Assembly (NCBI GenBank): GCA_031291295.1
Contig: JARLJI010000116.1
Coordinates: 1 to 64,000 of the forward strand
DNA length: 64,000 bases
Source: Rhodoferax sp.
GTDB taxonomy: Bacteria > Pseudomonadota > Gammaproteobacteria > Burkholderiales > Burkholderiaceae_C
Reading direction: 5' to 3'
A program made the translations under genes and the position numbers. The notes beneath the pieces were generated by a model that was not told where the DNA came from, searched no databases, and worked only from the letters and a program-made list of their open reading frames with translations. The stretch's first letter is position 1; every line of letters begins with the position of its first letter. Positions 19,319-28,077 of the stretch are shown here, one piece after another.

Positions 19319-20611
19319 ATGGTTGGGTCCGGGATGTTTGGGATGGCTAACCTCGAAAACATCCGATTCACGCCGATGTGTGAGGTCGTCGAGGGCGACG
19401 GCGTTCGTTGGGAGCCCGACAGGCTGGCCGCCACGATTGCCGACCTGCCTCAGCTCTTCTGGGACGACGGGGAACCCTGGTCGGAGGTGAACCATTGGGC
19501 GCTCACCAAGGTCAAAAGCACGGTTGGTGGGGACATCAAGACCGTGACCAGCTTGATGAAACACCTTGCCGCGTACGCCTCGTGGCTCGAATCTAACGGT
19601 TTCGATTGGCGGCACTTCCCGATGCGCGTGACCGACCGCGCGGTGGTGCAATTCCGGCGTGAACTAATTCGGCAACGTGACGAACTGGGCCTCCTGCGAC
19701 CGTCAACCGCCACCGCTCGCATGGCAGCAGTAGTCCAGTTCTACCGTCACGCGCAGGTCTACGGGTTTGTCGAGCGTCGCTCTTCGATGTGGAGGGACAA
19801 GCAGGTGCTCGTTCGCTCCTACGACAACGTCGGGTTTGTGCGAACGATGCTTCGTATATCCTCCGAGCTGGCTATTCCAAACAGGGGCCGCCCGGGGGGA
19901 CAGCTCGAGGCCGGGCTAACTCCGCTTCGACCGGAGCATGCGCGGCAGTTGCTCGACTTCACGGAGAAAGAGGGCCTCCTGGAGTTGCACTACATGTTGT
20001 CGCTCGGCGTGCTCTCGGGAGCAAGACTGGAGACCGTCGCGACACTGGGAGTCCGCAACATTGAAGATGCGAGACCGGACACTTCGATGTCAGGCTGTAG
20101 CCGAGTGAGTGTGGGTCCGGGGACAGGCGTGGAAACCAAGTTCGACGTGTCGGGCGACCTGTTGGTGCCGACGTATCTGATAGAGGCCCTGAAGGGCTAC
20201 GCCTACTCCATGCATCGCCTTGGACGGCAGGCGCAAGCAAGCGAAGCAAATCGTGGGCGACTGTTCCTCACCGTGAGGGGCAATCCGTATGAGCCGCAGA
20301 CGTTCAACCGACTCATGACCGACCTTCGCCGGCGAGGTATGGCCAATGGCATGCGCTTCATGGAGCAGTTCAAATTTCATCAGACGCGGGCCACCTACGG
20401 CACCATGGTGATGGAGCTGGCGCTTGGGGTGGCGTCCGTGAAGGACGCCGTGGCCTTCGTGCGGGACTCGATGCTCCATAAGGATGAGGCAACGACGTTC
20501 CGGTACGTCCATTTTGTTCAGAAGACGCCTGTGAAGGTGGCCATTGGTAAGGAGTTCGCTGCGGTATTCTCCGGTGTCCTGAATCGAGATTGGAACAAGT
20601 TCCATGCATGA
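19319..20611 (+). CDS. Tyrosine recombinase 1 of the island
   Basis: Site-specific recombinase of about 430 aa, first gene of the mobility cluster. An N-terminal SAM-like DNA-binding region (GGDIKTVTSLMKHLAAYASWL) is followed by a catalytic domain with arginine in SGARLETVATLG (about 236), HQTR near 354-357 and a candidate nucleophile tyrosine in ATTFRYVHF near 395. ATGs at 19319, 19334 and 19343 are all possible, with 19343 giving MANLENIRF. It overlaps the next gene by 8 bp. It is the member of the cluster with the most complete catalytic set and therefore the likeliest active integrase. Confidence 0.88.
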   Translation: MVGSGMFGMANLENIRFTPMCEVVEGDGVRWEPDRLAATIADLPQLFWDDGEPWSEVNHWALTKVKSTVGGDIKTVTSLMKHLAAYASWLESNGFDWRHFPMRVTDRAVVQFRRELIRQRDELGLLRPSTATARMAAVVQFYRHAQVYGFVERRSSMWRDKQVLVRSYDNVGFVRTMLRISSELAIPNRGRPGGQLEAGLTPLRPEHARQLLDFTEKEGLLELHYMLSLGVLSGARLETVATLGVRNIEDARPDTSMSGCSRVSVGPGTGVETKFDVSGDLLVPTYLIEALKGYAYSMHRLGRQAQASEANRGRLFLTVRGNPYEPQTFNRLMTDLRRRGMANGMRFMEQFKFHQTRATYGTMVMELALGVASVKDAVAFVRDSMLHKDEATTFRYVHFVQKTPVKVAIGKEFAAVFSGVLNRDWNKFHA

Positions 20612-22325
20612 CGACCTGCGCAATCTGTCCCTGGCGTTCCCGGAGATTCCCGTCAGCGAAAAAGAGACGCCTCCCGACCTTAAACGACTGCTCTACAAAG
20701 GAGGTGCCGGCGTTCGCGTGGACAAGGCGGAGCAGGCGATTCGGCGGGGCTTACTTGGAGATGTTTGCTCCGAGCGGGTTGAGCTGGTGCGGCTGGTACA
20801 TGGGTATATCTCGGGCAAGCTTGCGGGCGGCGGAAGTCACGTGACGGCCCGGAACCAGGTTGACGATGTCACGACCTTCTTTGCTTGGGCAGAAAAGGGC
20901 GACGCTGCTCTCACGACCGCCGATGTCCAGGCGAGCTACCTGAGCTACGCCGAGCATCTTTTCCACCGCTTCAAGGTGGTCAAGAACCTGTCCGAACGTT
21001 CCGCCTACACGAACGCTCTCCGGGTCGGTCAGGTCTTGGATGGGGCGCTCGAGCGCCACAAGCCCATCCTTCACCTCACCAGACTTACCAGACCCAAGAC
21101 ACGAAAGTCGCCCCAAGGCACTGCGGCCGAGAAGCAGAACCTGCACGACACCTTTACGTTCGGTCGGCTGCTGCAAGACATTTGCGACGGGTTGCCGCTC
21201 AGCGTTGTATGGGGCTCCCGCAACATCCAAATCCCGCTCCAGGGAGGAGGCGTCCTCGTTCCCTGGATGGGGGGCAGTACGCGGCGTACCGACATGCCGT
21301 GGGCTGACTGGGAGGTTCGAAACGCCGAAAAGCGGAACGAAGCCTACGAAGCCGACCGCTCGCTGGGGCATCGAGGCCGCAAGGCGATAGTCAATACGCG
21401 CATCCTTGTAGAGTTGCTCATGTTCATCGGCCAGACCGGCATGAACTTGGCCCAGGTCTTCCCGCTTAAGCTGCGGCACTTCACCTATTCGAGTGACGTC
21501 GACGGATACAAGGTTCGGGAGTACAAGAAGCGGCGCGGCGGCGAGGTTCTGTTCGAAATCTTCAGCGAGTATCGCAGTCACTTCGAGCGGTACCTTGAGT
21601 GGCGCAGGTCGCTCTTTCCCGGCTCGGACGAATTGTTCCCTATCATTCGAGAGGGGTCGCGTGAAACACTTGCCCCTCGCTTCGACCTCATCATCGGCGC
21701 CTGCAAACAGGCAGGAGTGTCGTGGACTCCTCCGACCCTGCTTCGCGGGACGCGGGTGAATTGGCTTCTTCGGCGCAGCGGTGACCCAGACCTGACGGCT
21801 GAGATTGCGCAACACCATAAGCAGACCCTGCTCCAAGTGTATGAGTATCCTTCCCATCAACGCACCGTAGGCGAGGTCGGCCGCTTCTGGCAGGTCAACG
21901 ACCCGTCGCTTGCCAGCGCCGAGCCGTCGCGGGCGGTGGCGCCCGGCCAGTGCGATGGCAGACCCGTGACATCTCCCGCAAAGCCCGCAACGGCGCCGTC
22001 GCCAGACTGCACGCGTCCGTCTGGCTGCCTGTGGTGTGAGCATCACCGAGACATCGATTCCCTCGACTACGTGTGGTCGATGGCCTGCTTCAGGCATCTG
22101 AAGAGCCTTGAAGTGGGCAGGCATGTCTTCCCGTCCGGCGCTGAGAAGCCTGTGCACCCCGCCCAACATGCAATCAGTAAGCTGAGCGAGAAGCTGACTT
22201 GGTTCAGGGATTCGAACGCCGCCCGCCGGAAGTGGGTCGAAGAGGCGCTTGCCCGGGTCGAGGAGGGCAACTACCACCGCGAATGGTCGCACTTGATTCA
22301 GGACATGGAAGGTGTCGCCCAGTGA
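20604..22325 (+). CDS. Tyrosine recombinase-like protein 2 of the island
   Basis: 573 aa, second gene of the cluster. The catalytic domain is recognisable by GQTGMNLAQVFPL, LLRGTRVNWLL and HHKQTLLQVYEY, but the first catalytic arginine position (TGMR in canonical enzymes) appears to be asparagine, so it may be non-catalytic. A C-terminal cysteine cluster, with GCLWCEHH and later SMACFRH, suggests a small metal-binding module. It overlaps recombinase 1 by 8 bp and recombinase 3 by 4 bp. Probably a partner subunit of a multi-recombinase complex, as in Tn554-type systems. Confidence 0.78.
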   Translation: MHDDLRNLSLAFPEIPVSEKETPPDLKRLLYKGGAGVRVDKAEQAIRRGLLGDVCSERVELVRLVHGYISGKLAGGGSHVTARNQVDDVTTFFAWAEKGDAALTTADVQASYLSYAEHLFHRFKVVKNLSERSAYTNALRVGQVLDGALERHKPILHLTRLTRPKTRKSPQGTAAEKQNLHDTFTFGRLLQDICDGLPLSVVWGSRNIQIPLQGGGVLVPWMGGSTRRTDMPWADWEVRNAEKRNEAYEADRSLGHRGRKAIVNTRILVELLMFIGQTGMNLAQVFPLKLRHFTYSSDVDGYKVREYKKRRGGEVLFEIFSEYRSHFERYLEWRRSLFPGSDELFPIIREGSRETLAPRFDLIIGACKQAGVSWTPPTLLRGTRVNWLLRRSGDPDLTAEIAQHHKQTLLQVYEYPSHQRTVGEVGRFWQVNDPSLASAEPSRAVAPGQCDGRPVTSPAKPATAPSPDCTRPSGCLWCEHHRDIDSLDYVWSMACFRHLKSLEVGRHVFPSGAEKPVHPAQHAISKLSEKLTWFRDSNAARRKWVEEALARVEEGNYHREWSHLIQDMEGVAQ

Positions 22326-24358
22326 AGGCTGCGATGCTCGAATTCGGGCTGAAGGTCGCCTCTCGAGTCGTCACGCCAGCGTCGGCGAACTACCGGCCGC
22401 TCACGTGGCCGCCCGCCCGCGACTGGCCCGTGGTCGTCGACAAAGATGGCGTGGTGGTCTCTCGCTGGGGCGATTCCGTGTGGGACCTGACGCCTTGGGA
22501 GGGGAAGCCCGTTCTCCTGAACTTCGGGGATGGCGAGGCGGGAAGAAGCGAGTCGCTCGATGAAGAGAATGCAGACTTGTTGAGGTTGGCTATGGGGTGG
22601 CTGATTTGGGGGCCGCGGGCCTACAGGGCTGCGGGCACCATCAAAAACCGGTTCACGCAGGTCCGGGGCGTGATTGCCCTATGCAGCCAGAACGGAATCA
22701 GTGCCGCGACTCTGATGCGCTTCCCCAAGGTCCTAGAGAGCCTTCCTGAACGTATTGCGCCCAGCAAATGGGAAGAGACGATTGCGGTGCTGCATCGGCT
22801 CTACGACGCACGCGAGGCACTCGGCTTCACTATCGTGGACGCGGGCGCCCTGAAGCGATTGGCCGAAGTCGCCAACAACCATGTGCACGTCCAAACTCCC
22901 TATATCCCTCCACGCATTTGGGTGTACCAGGTAGAGCGGCTACGCGAGTGCCTCGAGGACTTTTTGGCTCACAGAACTCAGGTCGAAGCTTGCTTCAAGT
23001 TCTGCCTCGACGCCTATATCGTGAACTATGGGTCGCCCGAGTCCGCGTTGACCAAAAGCAAGGATGGCACCAAGGGACCATTTACTGCCGGCTCCGCAAA
23101 ACGACCTGGCTGTACATACCTGGGCCCATTCTCCGAGACGGCCAACCGCTATGGCATTGCCACCCTCCTAGCCACCTGGGTCACAGGTGGACTTGAGGCA
23201 CCTCGGGTATCGTTCTTCTCAACGTATCTCAATCTCGTCTCCATCGCAGGGCTGGCATACATCACCAACTTCACCCTGCAGCGGAAGGAAGAGACGACAT
23301 CGCTCAGGGCCAGTTGCCTGGTCTGGGAGGACGACGAAAGGTTGGGGCGAGTGCCAATCATCTGCGGCGAGACCACGAAGACCGACCCGGACTCGGATGC
23401 GAGGTGGGTGGCCAGCCCAAGCGTTGCAGTAGCCGTTGAGGCTCTGACGGCCATCGCGCGGCTGAGGATGTTGTGTGACGCGGTGAATCCTGAGATTCAA
23501 CCGGCCGTCTCCGACACCGAGGACCCATACCTGTTCAGCACCGGGACCGAGCCGTGGGGCTTCTGTCTCGGCCGGGCCAGGCCCTACGACATCCGCATCG
23601 ACATCAGCGCCCTGAAGGATGTCATCAAGCGCTACCCTCTGTTGCTTGGCGAGGACCAGCTCAGAATTACCAGCGAGGACTTAATGATTGCGCGTCGACT
23701 GACGCCAAACCTTCCCGAGGACGAATTCGAAGTGGGCCAAGTGTGGCCGCTGGCATGGCATCAGTATCGGCGCACTGGCGCGGTGAACATGTTCGCTTCG
23801 GGCCTCATCTCGGACAGTTCGATGCAGCAGCAGATGAAGCATTGCACCCGGCTGATGCCCCTGTACTACGGCCAGGGCTATACACGCCTGCACCTTAACG
23901 AGGAGGTGGAGCAGGCCGTTGTTAAGGCTATGTACGAGGCGATGGCTGAGAGGCTCAGGAGCGTCGTCAGTACCCGGTTTGTGTCGCCGCACTCGGCGGA
24001 GCGCAAAGAGGCTATAGCGGTCAACCTCCTCAGCGCAAAGGACGTGAAGACCCTAACTACATGGGCTAAGGCCGGGAAAGTCAGCTTCCGGGAGCATAGG
24101 CTGGGTGGCTGCATGAAGGCCGGGCCGTGCGAGTACGGCGGCGTCGAATCAGTCGCCCGCTGCGGTGGCGGGGACGGGGGCAAGCCATGCTCAGACGTGG
24201 TCTATGACCGGGAGAGAGAGCCGCACGTGCGTGCCCAGATGGCCAGGGTGACGGGAGAAATGGAGCAACTCCCTGAGGGGCATCCGCGGCGCGCAGCGCT
24301 TGCTGCAGAGGAAAAAGCAATGGAGAACTACCTGAATGTCATCGCAGCGGCCAACTGA
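22322..24358 (+). CDS. Tyrosine recombinase-like protein 3 of the island
   Basis: About 678 aa from GTG 22322, which overlaps the previous stop as GTGA; ATG 22334 is the alternative. Weak but recognisable integrase C-terminal features: WHQYRRTGAVNMF near residue 480 and a downstream LYYGQGYTRL with candidate tyrosine. The C-terminus has a cysteine-rich module, GGCMKAGPCEYGG then RCGGGDGGKPC, of the type seen in large recombinases of multi-recombinase elements. It overlaps the next small gene by 23 bp. The domain call is by pattern, not by search. Confidence 0.7.
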   Translation: MKAAMLEFGLKVASRVVTPASANYRPLTWPPARDWPVVVDKDGVVVSRWGDSVWDLTPWEGKPVLLNFGDGEAGRSESLDEENADLLRLAMGWLIWGPRAYRAAGTIKNRFTQVRGVIALCSQNGISAATLMRFPKVLESLPERIAPSKWEETIAVLHRLYDAREALGFTIVDAGALKRLAEVANNHVHVQTPYIPPRIWVYQVERLRECLEDFLAHRTQVEACFKFCLDAYIVNYGSPESALTKSKDGTKGPFTAGSAKRPGCTYLGPFSETANRYGIATLLATWVTGGLEAPRVSFFSTYLNLVSIAGLAYITNFTLQRKEETTSLRASCLVWEDDERLGRVPIICGETTKTDPDSDARWVASPSVAVAVEALTAIARLRMLCDAVNPEIQPAVSDTEDPYLFSTGTEPWGFCLGRARPYDIRIDISALKDVIKRYPLLLGEDQLRITSEDLMIARRLTPNLPEDEFEVGQVWPLAWHQYRRTGAVNMFASGLISDSSMQQQMKHCTRLMPLYYGQGYTRLHLNEEVEQAVVKAMYEAMAERLRSVVSTRFVSPHSAERKEAIAVNLLSAKDVKTLTTWAKAGKVSFREHRLGGCMKAGPCEYGGVESVARCGGGDGGKPCSDVVYDREREPHVRAQMARVTGEMEQLPEGHPRRAALAAEEKAMENYLNVIAAAN

Positions 24359-24773
24359 GGCCTTCAGCGCGGAAACGCGCTTCCGCCAGGCCTTTGAGCG
24401 CCTGAAGTGCGGCCAGCCGAAAGTGGTGGAGCCCGGAACCCCCGTTACCCAAAATAATGTGGCGCGAGAGGCCAGCTGTGACCCATCCGCCCTGAAGAAG
24501 GCTCGGTTCCCTACTCTGATTCGCGAGATTCAGGCGTACCTCGAGCTGCACAACGTTGAAGACCATGCGTTGGCTCGGAAGGCAAAGAGGCAGAAAGCCG
24601 CCAAACGTTCGTTGGACGAGCGGCTTGATGATGCGCTTCGCCAGCGCGACCAAGCTCAGTCGGTCCTCGCCAGCGCAAACCTTCGAATTGTCGAACTGAC
24701 CGCTGAAGTGCAGGCTTTGCAGCGAAAAGTGGACGAATTCCAGCCTCCCCCAACCAAGCTCGGACGTCACTAG
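24336..24773 (+). CDS. Small coiled-coil accessory protein of the recombinase cluster
   Basis: 145 aa. A predicted helix-turn-helix-like segment (NNVAREASCDPSALKKARFP) is followed by a long charged helix with heptad-like pattern from about residue 85 (SLDERLDDALRQRDQAQSVL...). This is the layout of TnpC-type accessory proteins of Tn554-like elements and of the small protein of gamma-mobile-trio islands. It starts inside the end of recombinase 3, so it is translated with it. Role inferred: orientation or efficiency factor for recombination. Confidence 0.6.
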   Translation: MSSQRPTEAFSAETRFRQAFERLKCGQPKVVEPGTPVTQNNVAREASCDPSALKKARFPTLIREIQAYLELHNVEDHALARKAKRQKAAKRSLDERLDDALRQRDQAQSVLASANLRIVELTAEVQALQRKVDEFQPPPTKLGRH

Positions 24774-24786
24774 ACCATTGGATACC

Positions 24787-24852
24787 GACATTAAAGTCAT
24801 TAAATGAATCAAGGTTCGTCTTTTCAGTTCGGACATTAAGGATGTTAAATGA
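24787..24852 (+). repeat. Pair of 21-bp direct repeats ahead of the hsd genes
   Basis: Two copies of GACATTAA-N5-TTAAATGA, at 24787-24807 and 24832-24852, spaced 45 bp start to start. They lie after the recombinase cluster and before hsdM. The stretch 24774-25097 holds no convincing gene; a plus-strand frame from 24842 to 25084 has no recognisable features. The repeats could be operators for either operon or an origin or recombination site. Confidence 0.45.
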
Positions 24853-25097
24853 CGCGTTGGCTACGTCAGGGGATGTCTGCCCTACGGTATTCCCCAGGCA
24901 TGGTGAGCAGCAGGCGCTCGGCCAAGCGACTCTCAATGAGAAGAATGGGCGTATCAGCAAGGGTAAACTGCCGATTTTTCGGCCTGGGTTCGGAACCCCC
25001 AGCAAGAAAGTGCGATGCGTGTCAATGCGACGGCAGCCACGGCGCAAGCGTATAAACCCTGAACATACACGACTCTCCACTTAACGGCACCTGACAG

Positions 25098-26684
25098 ATG
25101 AATCAAGACTTCCAAAACGCGCTTTGGGCGACAGCAAACAAGCTCCGCGGGTCTGTTGACCCGTCTGATTACAAGTACCCGGTCCTGGGTCTCATTTTTT
25201 TGAGGTACGCCTCCGAGAGCTTCTTTGCTCGCCAGGAGCAGCTGGCCGCCTCATTCGCGGACCTGGAAAGCGACTATTACATTGAGGACGAAGCCGACCG
25301 CACGGCCGCCATGGAAGAGAGGGACTACTACACCATGGAAAATGTCTTCTGGGTGTCAGAAATGGCTCGTTGGCCGTTCCTCCAAGCAAACGCCAAGCAA
25401 TCCAACATCGCAGTTTTGCTCGATGACGCTATGCGCCTGATTGAGGGGGACAACCCAAAGCTCAACAACTTGCTGCCAAAGGTCTACGTCCGCACCGCGT
25501 TGGAGCAAAACACCCTGGGCGCGCTGGTCGACCTGGCCGCCTCGCTCCACTTCTCACACGACAAAGACGGTGGCGACCTGCTGGGTGACGTCTATGAGTA
25601 CTTCCTTGGCAACTTCGCCGGCTCCGAAGGCAAGAACGCGGGGGAGTTCTTCACAACCCACTCCATCGTCAACGTGCTGGTGGAAATCCTGGCTCCGCAC
25701 AAGGGCAAGCTGTATGACCCTGCCTGTGGCGCCGGCGGCATGTTTGTATCCTCCAAAAAATTCATTCTCCGGCATGGTGGCAAGACCAGCGACATCTCCA
25801 TATACGGCCAGGAACGCAACCCCAACACCTGGAAGCTGGCGGCCATGAACTTGGCCATCCGGGGCCTGGACTTCAACTTGGGGGAGTCAAACGGCGACAC
25901 GTTTGCCGCGGATAAGCACCCGAACCTGAAGGCTGATTACATCCAGATGAACCCGCCATTTGGGGCGCAAAGCGAATGGCCACGAGACTCGTTGCTCAAA
26001 GACCCGCGTTGGGTCTACGGGGTGCCCCCGGCCAAGCCTGCCCACTTCGCCTGGTTGCAGCACGCTTTGCACCATCTGAGCAGAAAGGGTCAAGCAGGCA
26101 TCGTCATGCCAAACGGAACATTGACCACTACCAGCGGCGGCGAGGACACCATCCGTCAAAAGATGGTCGAGGCTGACGTTGTCGAGTGCATCGTGTCATT
26201 GCCGGGCCAGTTGTTCCTGAACACCCAAATTCCGTGCTGCCTGTGGTTCCTGGCAAAGGACAAGACCAAAAACGGCCATGACCGCAAGGGTGAAGTGCTG
26301 TTCATCGATGCTCGCAAACTCGGGTTTATGAAGAACCGGGTAAATCGCGAGTTTTCTGAAGACGACGTTCAGAAGATTGCCCAGACCGTGCACCTCTGGC
26401 GTGAAGACCAAGACCGTGCAGAAGTTCCAGAAGGCGTGGATGTACCCGTTTATGGGGATATCCTCGGCTTTTGCAAGTCAGCCACGTTGGAAGAAATCCA
26501 AGCCCATGGGTACGTGCTATCCCCTGGGCGATATACCGGTTCCGAGGAAGTGGAGGACGACGACGAGTCCTTCAAGGAGCGGCTCGACGAGATAGTCGGC
26601 GAATTGAAGGGGCTGTTTGGCCGCAGTGATGCGCTTCGTCTTGAAGTCAAAAAGGGCATGGAGGAACTGGGTTATGAGCTTTGA
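25098..26684 (+). CDS. hsdM: Type I restriction-modification DNA methyltransferase subunit (HsdM)
   Basis: N6-adenine methyltransferase subunit, 528 aa. N-terminal helical domain (LWATANKLRGSVDPSDYKYPVLGLIFLRY) then the SAM-binding motif DPACGAGGMF near residue 210 and catalytic NPPF near 285. GEFFTTHSIVNVLVEIL is typical of HsdM. It ends inside the hsdS start (11-bp overlap), so M and S are co-translated. It modifies the target adenines and, with HsdS and HsdR, forms the restriction complex. Confidence 0.95.
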   Translation: MNQDFQNALWATANKLRGSVDPSDYKYPVLGLIFLRYASESFFARQEQLAASFADLESDYYIEDEADRTAAMEERDYYTMENVFWVSEMARWPFLQANAKQSNIAVLLDDAMRLIEGDNPKLNNLLPKVYVRTALEQNTLGALVDLAASLHFSHDKDGGDLLGDVYEYFLGNFAGSEGKNAGEFFTTHSIVNVLVEILAPHKGKLYDPACGAGGMFVSSKKFILRHGGKTSDISIYGQERNPNTWKLAAMNLAIRGLDFNLGESNGDTFAADKHPNLKADYIQMNPPFGAQSEWPRDSLLKDPRWVYGVPPAKPAHFAWLQHALHHLSRKGQAGIVMPNGTLTTTSGGEDTIRQKMVEADVVECIVSLPGQLFLNTQIPCCLWFLAKDKTKNGHDRKGEVLFIDARKLGFMKNRVNREFSEDDVQKIAQTVHLWREDQDRAEVPEGVDVPVYGDILGFCKSATLEEIQAHGYVLSPGRYTGSEEVEDDDESFKERLDEIVGELKGLFGRSDALRLEVKKGMEELGYEL

Positions 26685-27987
26685 GCCGGAACTGCTGCGC
26701 GACATCATCGAAGTCAATCCAAAAACAGGCATTGTCAAAGGCCAGTTGTACCCGTTCATGGACATGGCCGCCATTACAGAATGGCAGCGAGATGTACCAC
26801 TGAAATCGCTTGTTCCTCGGGAATTCAGGGGCAGTGGCTCAAAGTTTCAAAGTGGTGACATCCTTTTGGCTCGCATAACGCCTTGCTTCGAAAATGGAAA
26901 AACAGCTGTGGCGCCGGCCATTTCTACTGCAGGGCATGGCTCGACCGAATTCATCGTCATCCGGGCCAAGAACCCTGAAGACAGGGCCTTTATCTATGCC
27001 TTGATGCGAAGTGAGGACTTTCGGGCGCATGCCATTAAGAGCATGGTCGGCTCTTCTGGTCGTCAACGAATTCCAAACGATGCGCTCAATACGTATTCCA
27101 CAGTATTACCGGCCCAAGCTTACCGTGCACGCGCATCGAAGCTTCTTTGCGCAATAGAAGACTTGTGTTTTAGCCTTAAAAGTCAAAACACCGCTCTGGA
27201 ATCAATCGCCCAGACATTGTTTCGCTCCTGGTTTATCAACTTTGCCCCCGTTCATGCCAAAGTTGCTGGCAATGAGCCCGAGGCCATGTCGGCAGAACTG
27301 GCTGCATTGTTTCCAAGCGAGTTTGAAGACAGTGAACTGAGTTTGATTCCAAAGGGGTGGGTGCCCGGACGCCTAAGCGATATTTGCAACCTCAATCCTG
27401 AGTCTTGGTCTGCAAAGACTCACCCCGTTGTCATTAAGTATGTTGACCTTTCTGGGTTGAAGGAAAACGTATTTTCAGAACCTGTTGAATTCACTTTTGG
27501 CGATGCACCTTCTCGGGCAAGGAGAGTTCTGCGAAAGGGAGACTCGTTGTATGGGACCGTGCGCCCAGGTAACCTTTCTTACGGCTTTGTGGGCGGGAGT
27601 GAAGCAGGACTCACAGGAAGTACCGGGTTTGCCGTCCTGCGACCAATGAACAAGAATTCGACGGAGTTCGTCTATTGCGCTATGACGCTTACAGAGAATA
27701 TTGTGCGACTGACTCACCTTGCCGAAGGAGCGGCCTACCCCGCTGTTCGTCCAGATATCGTTCACAAGCAGCCACTTGTGGTGCCATCTTCAGAAGTCAT
27801 GCAGGCGTTTCACAAGACAACTGCTCCCTTGTTTAGCCTACATGCAAACAACTGCCGGTTAGTATCCTGTTTGGTTTCTTTAAGAGACCACCTACTCCCC
27901 CGGTTGATTTCAGGCAAGCTTCGCATCGAAGACGCTGAAGCTTCGGTTACAGAGATAACATCGGAGCTGGAAGCAGAGCCGGTGTGA
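26674..27987 (+). CDS. hsdS: Type I restriction-modification specificity subunit (HsdS)
   Basis: DNA-recognition subunit, 437 aa from ATG 26674 (the in-frame frame upstream lies within hsdM). Two target-recognition domains: the first with PLKSLVPREFRGSGSKFQSGDILLARITP, the second beginning LIPKGWVPGRLSDICNLN with RRVLRKGDSLYGTVRPG, separated by the conserved helical region ALESIAQTLFRSWFINFAPV. The C-terminal LRDHLLPRLISGKLRI is typical. Target sequence not predictable by eye. Confidence 0.93.
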   Translation: MSFEPELLRDIIEVNPKTGIVKGQLYPFMDMAAITEWQRDVPLKSLVPREFRGSGSKFQSGDILLARITPCFENGKTAVAPAISTAGHGSTEFIVIRAKNPEDRAFIYALMRSEDFRAHAIKSMVGSSGRQRIPNDALNTYSTVLPAQAYRARASKLLCAIEDLCFSLKSQNTALESIAQTLFRSWFINFAPVHAKVAGNEPEAMSAELAALFPSEFEDSELSLIPKGWVPGRLSDICNLNPESWSAKTHPVVIKYVDLSGLKENVFSEPVEFTFGDAPSRARRVLRKGDSLYGTVRPGNLSYGFVGGSEAGLTGSTGFAVLRPMNKNSTEFVYCAMTLTENIVRLTHLAEGAAYPAVRPDIVHKQPLVVPSSEVMQAFHKTTAPLFSLHANNCRLVSCLVSLRDHLLPRLISGKLRIEDAEASVTEITSELEAEPV

Positions 27988-27988
27988 C

Positions 27989-28014
27989 AAAAGGGCGGGT
28001 TGACCGCCCTTTTT
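27989..28014 (+). terminator. Rho-independent terminator between hsdS and hsdR
   Basis: Stem AAAGGGCGG / CCGCCCTTT with loop GTTGA, then T residues, immediately after the hsdS stop. It should separate hsdMS transcription from hsdR. Confidence 0.85.
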
Positions 28015-28077
28015 GCTGTGGGGCCCGCCCGGGATGAAGTCGCTATATAAAGCCTAACAATCAAATGAGTTAACGGC

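Noticed and set aside
24842-25084. 80-aa plus-strand frame before hsdM
   Set aside because: It starts inside the second direct repeat, has no recognisable features and no ribosome-binding site.
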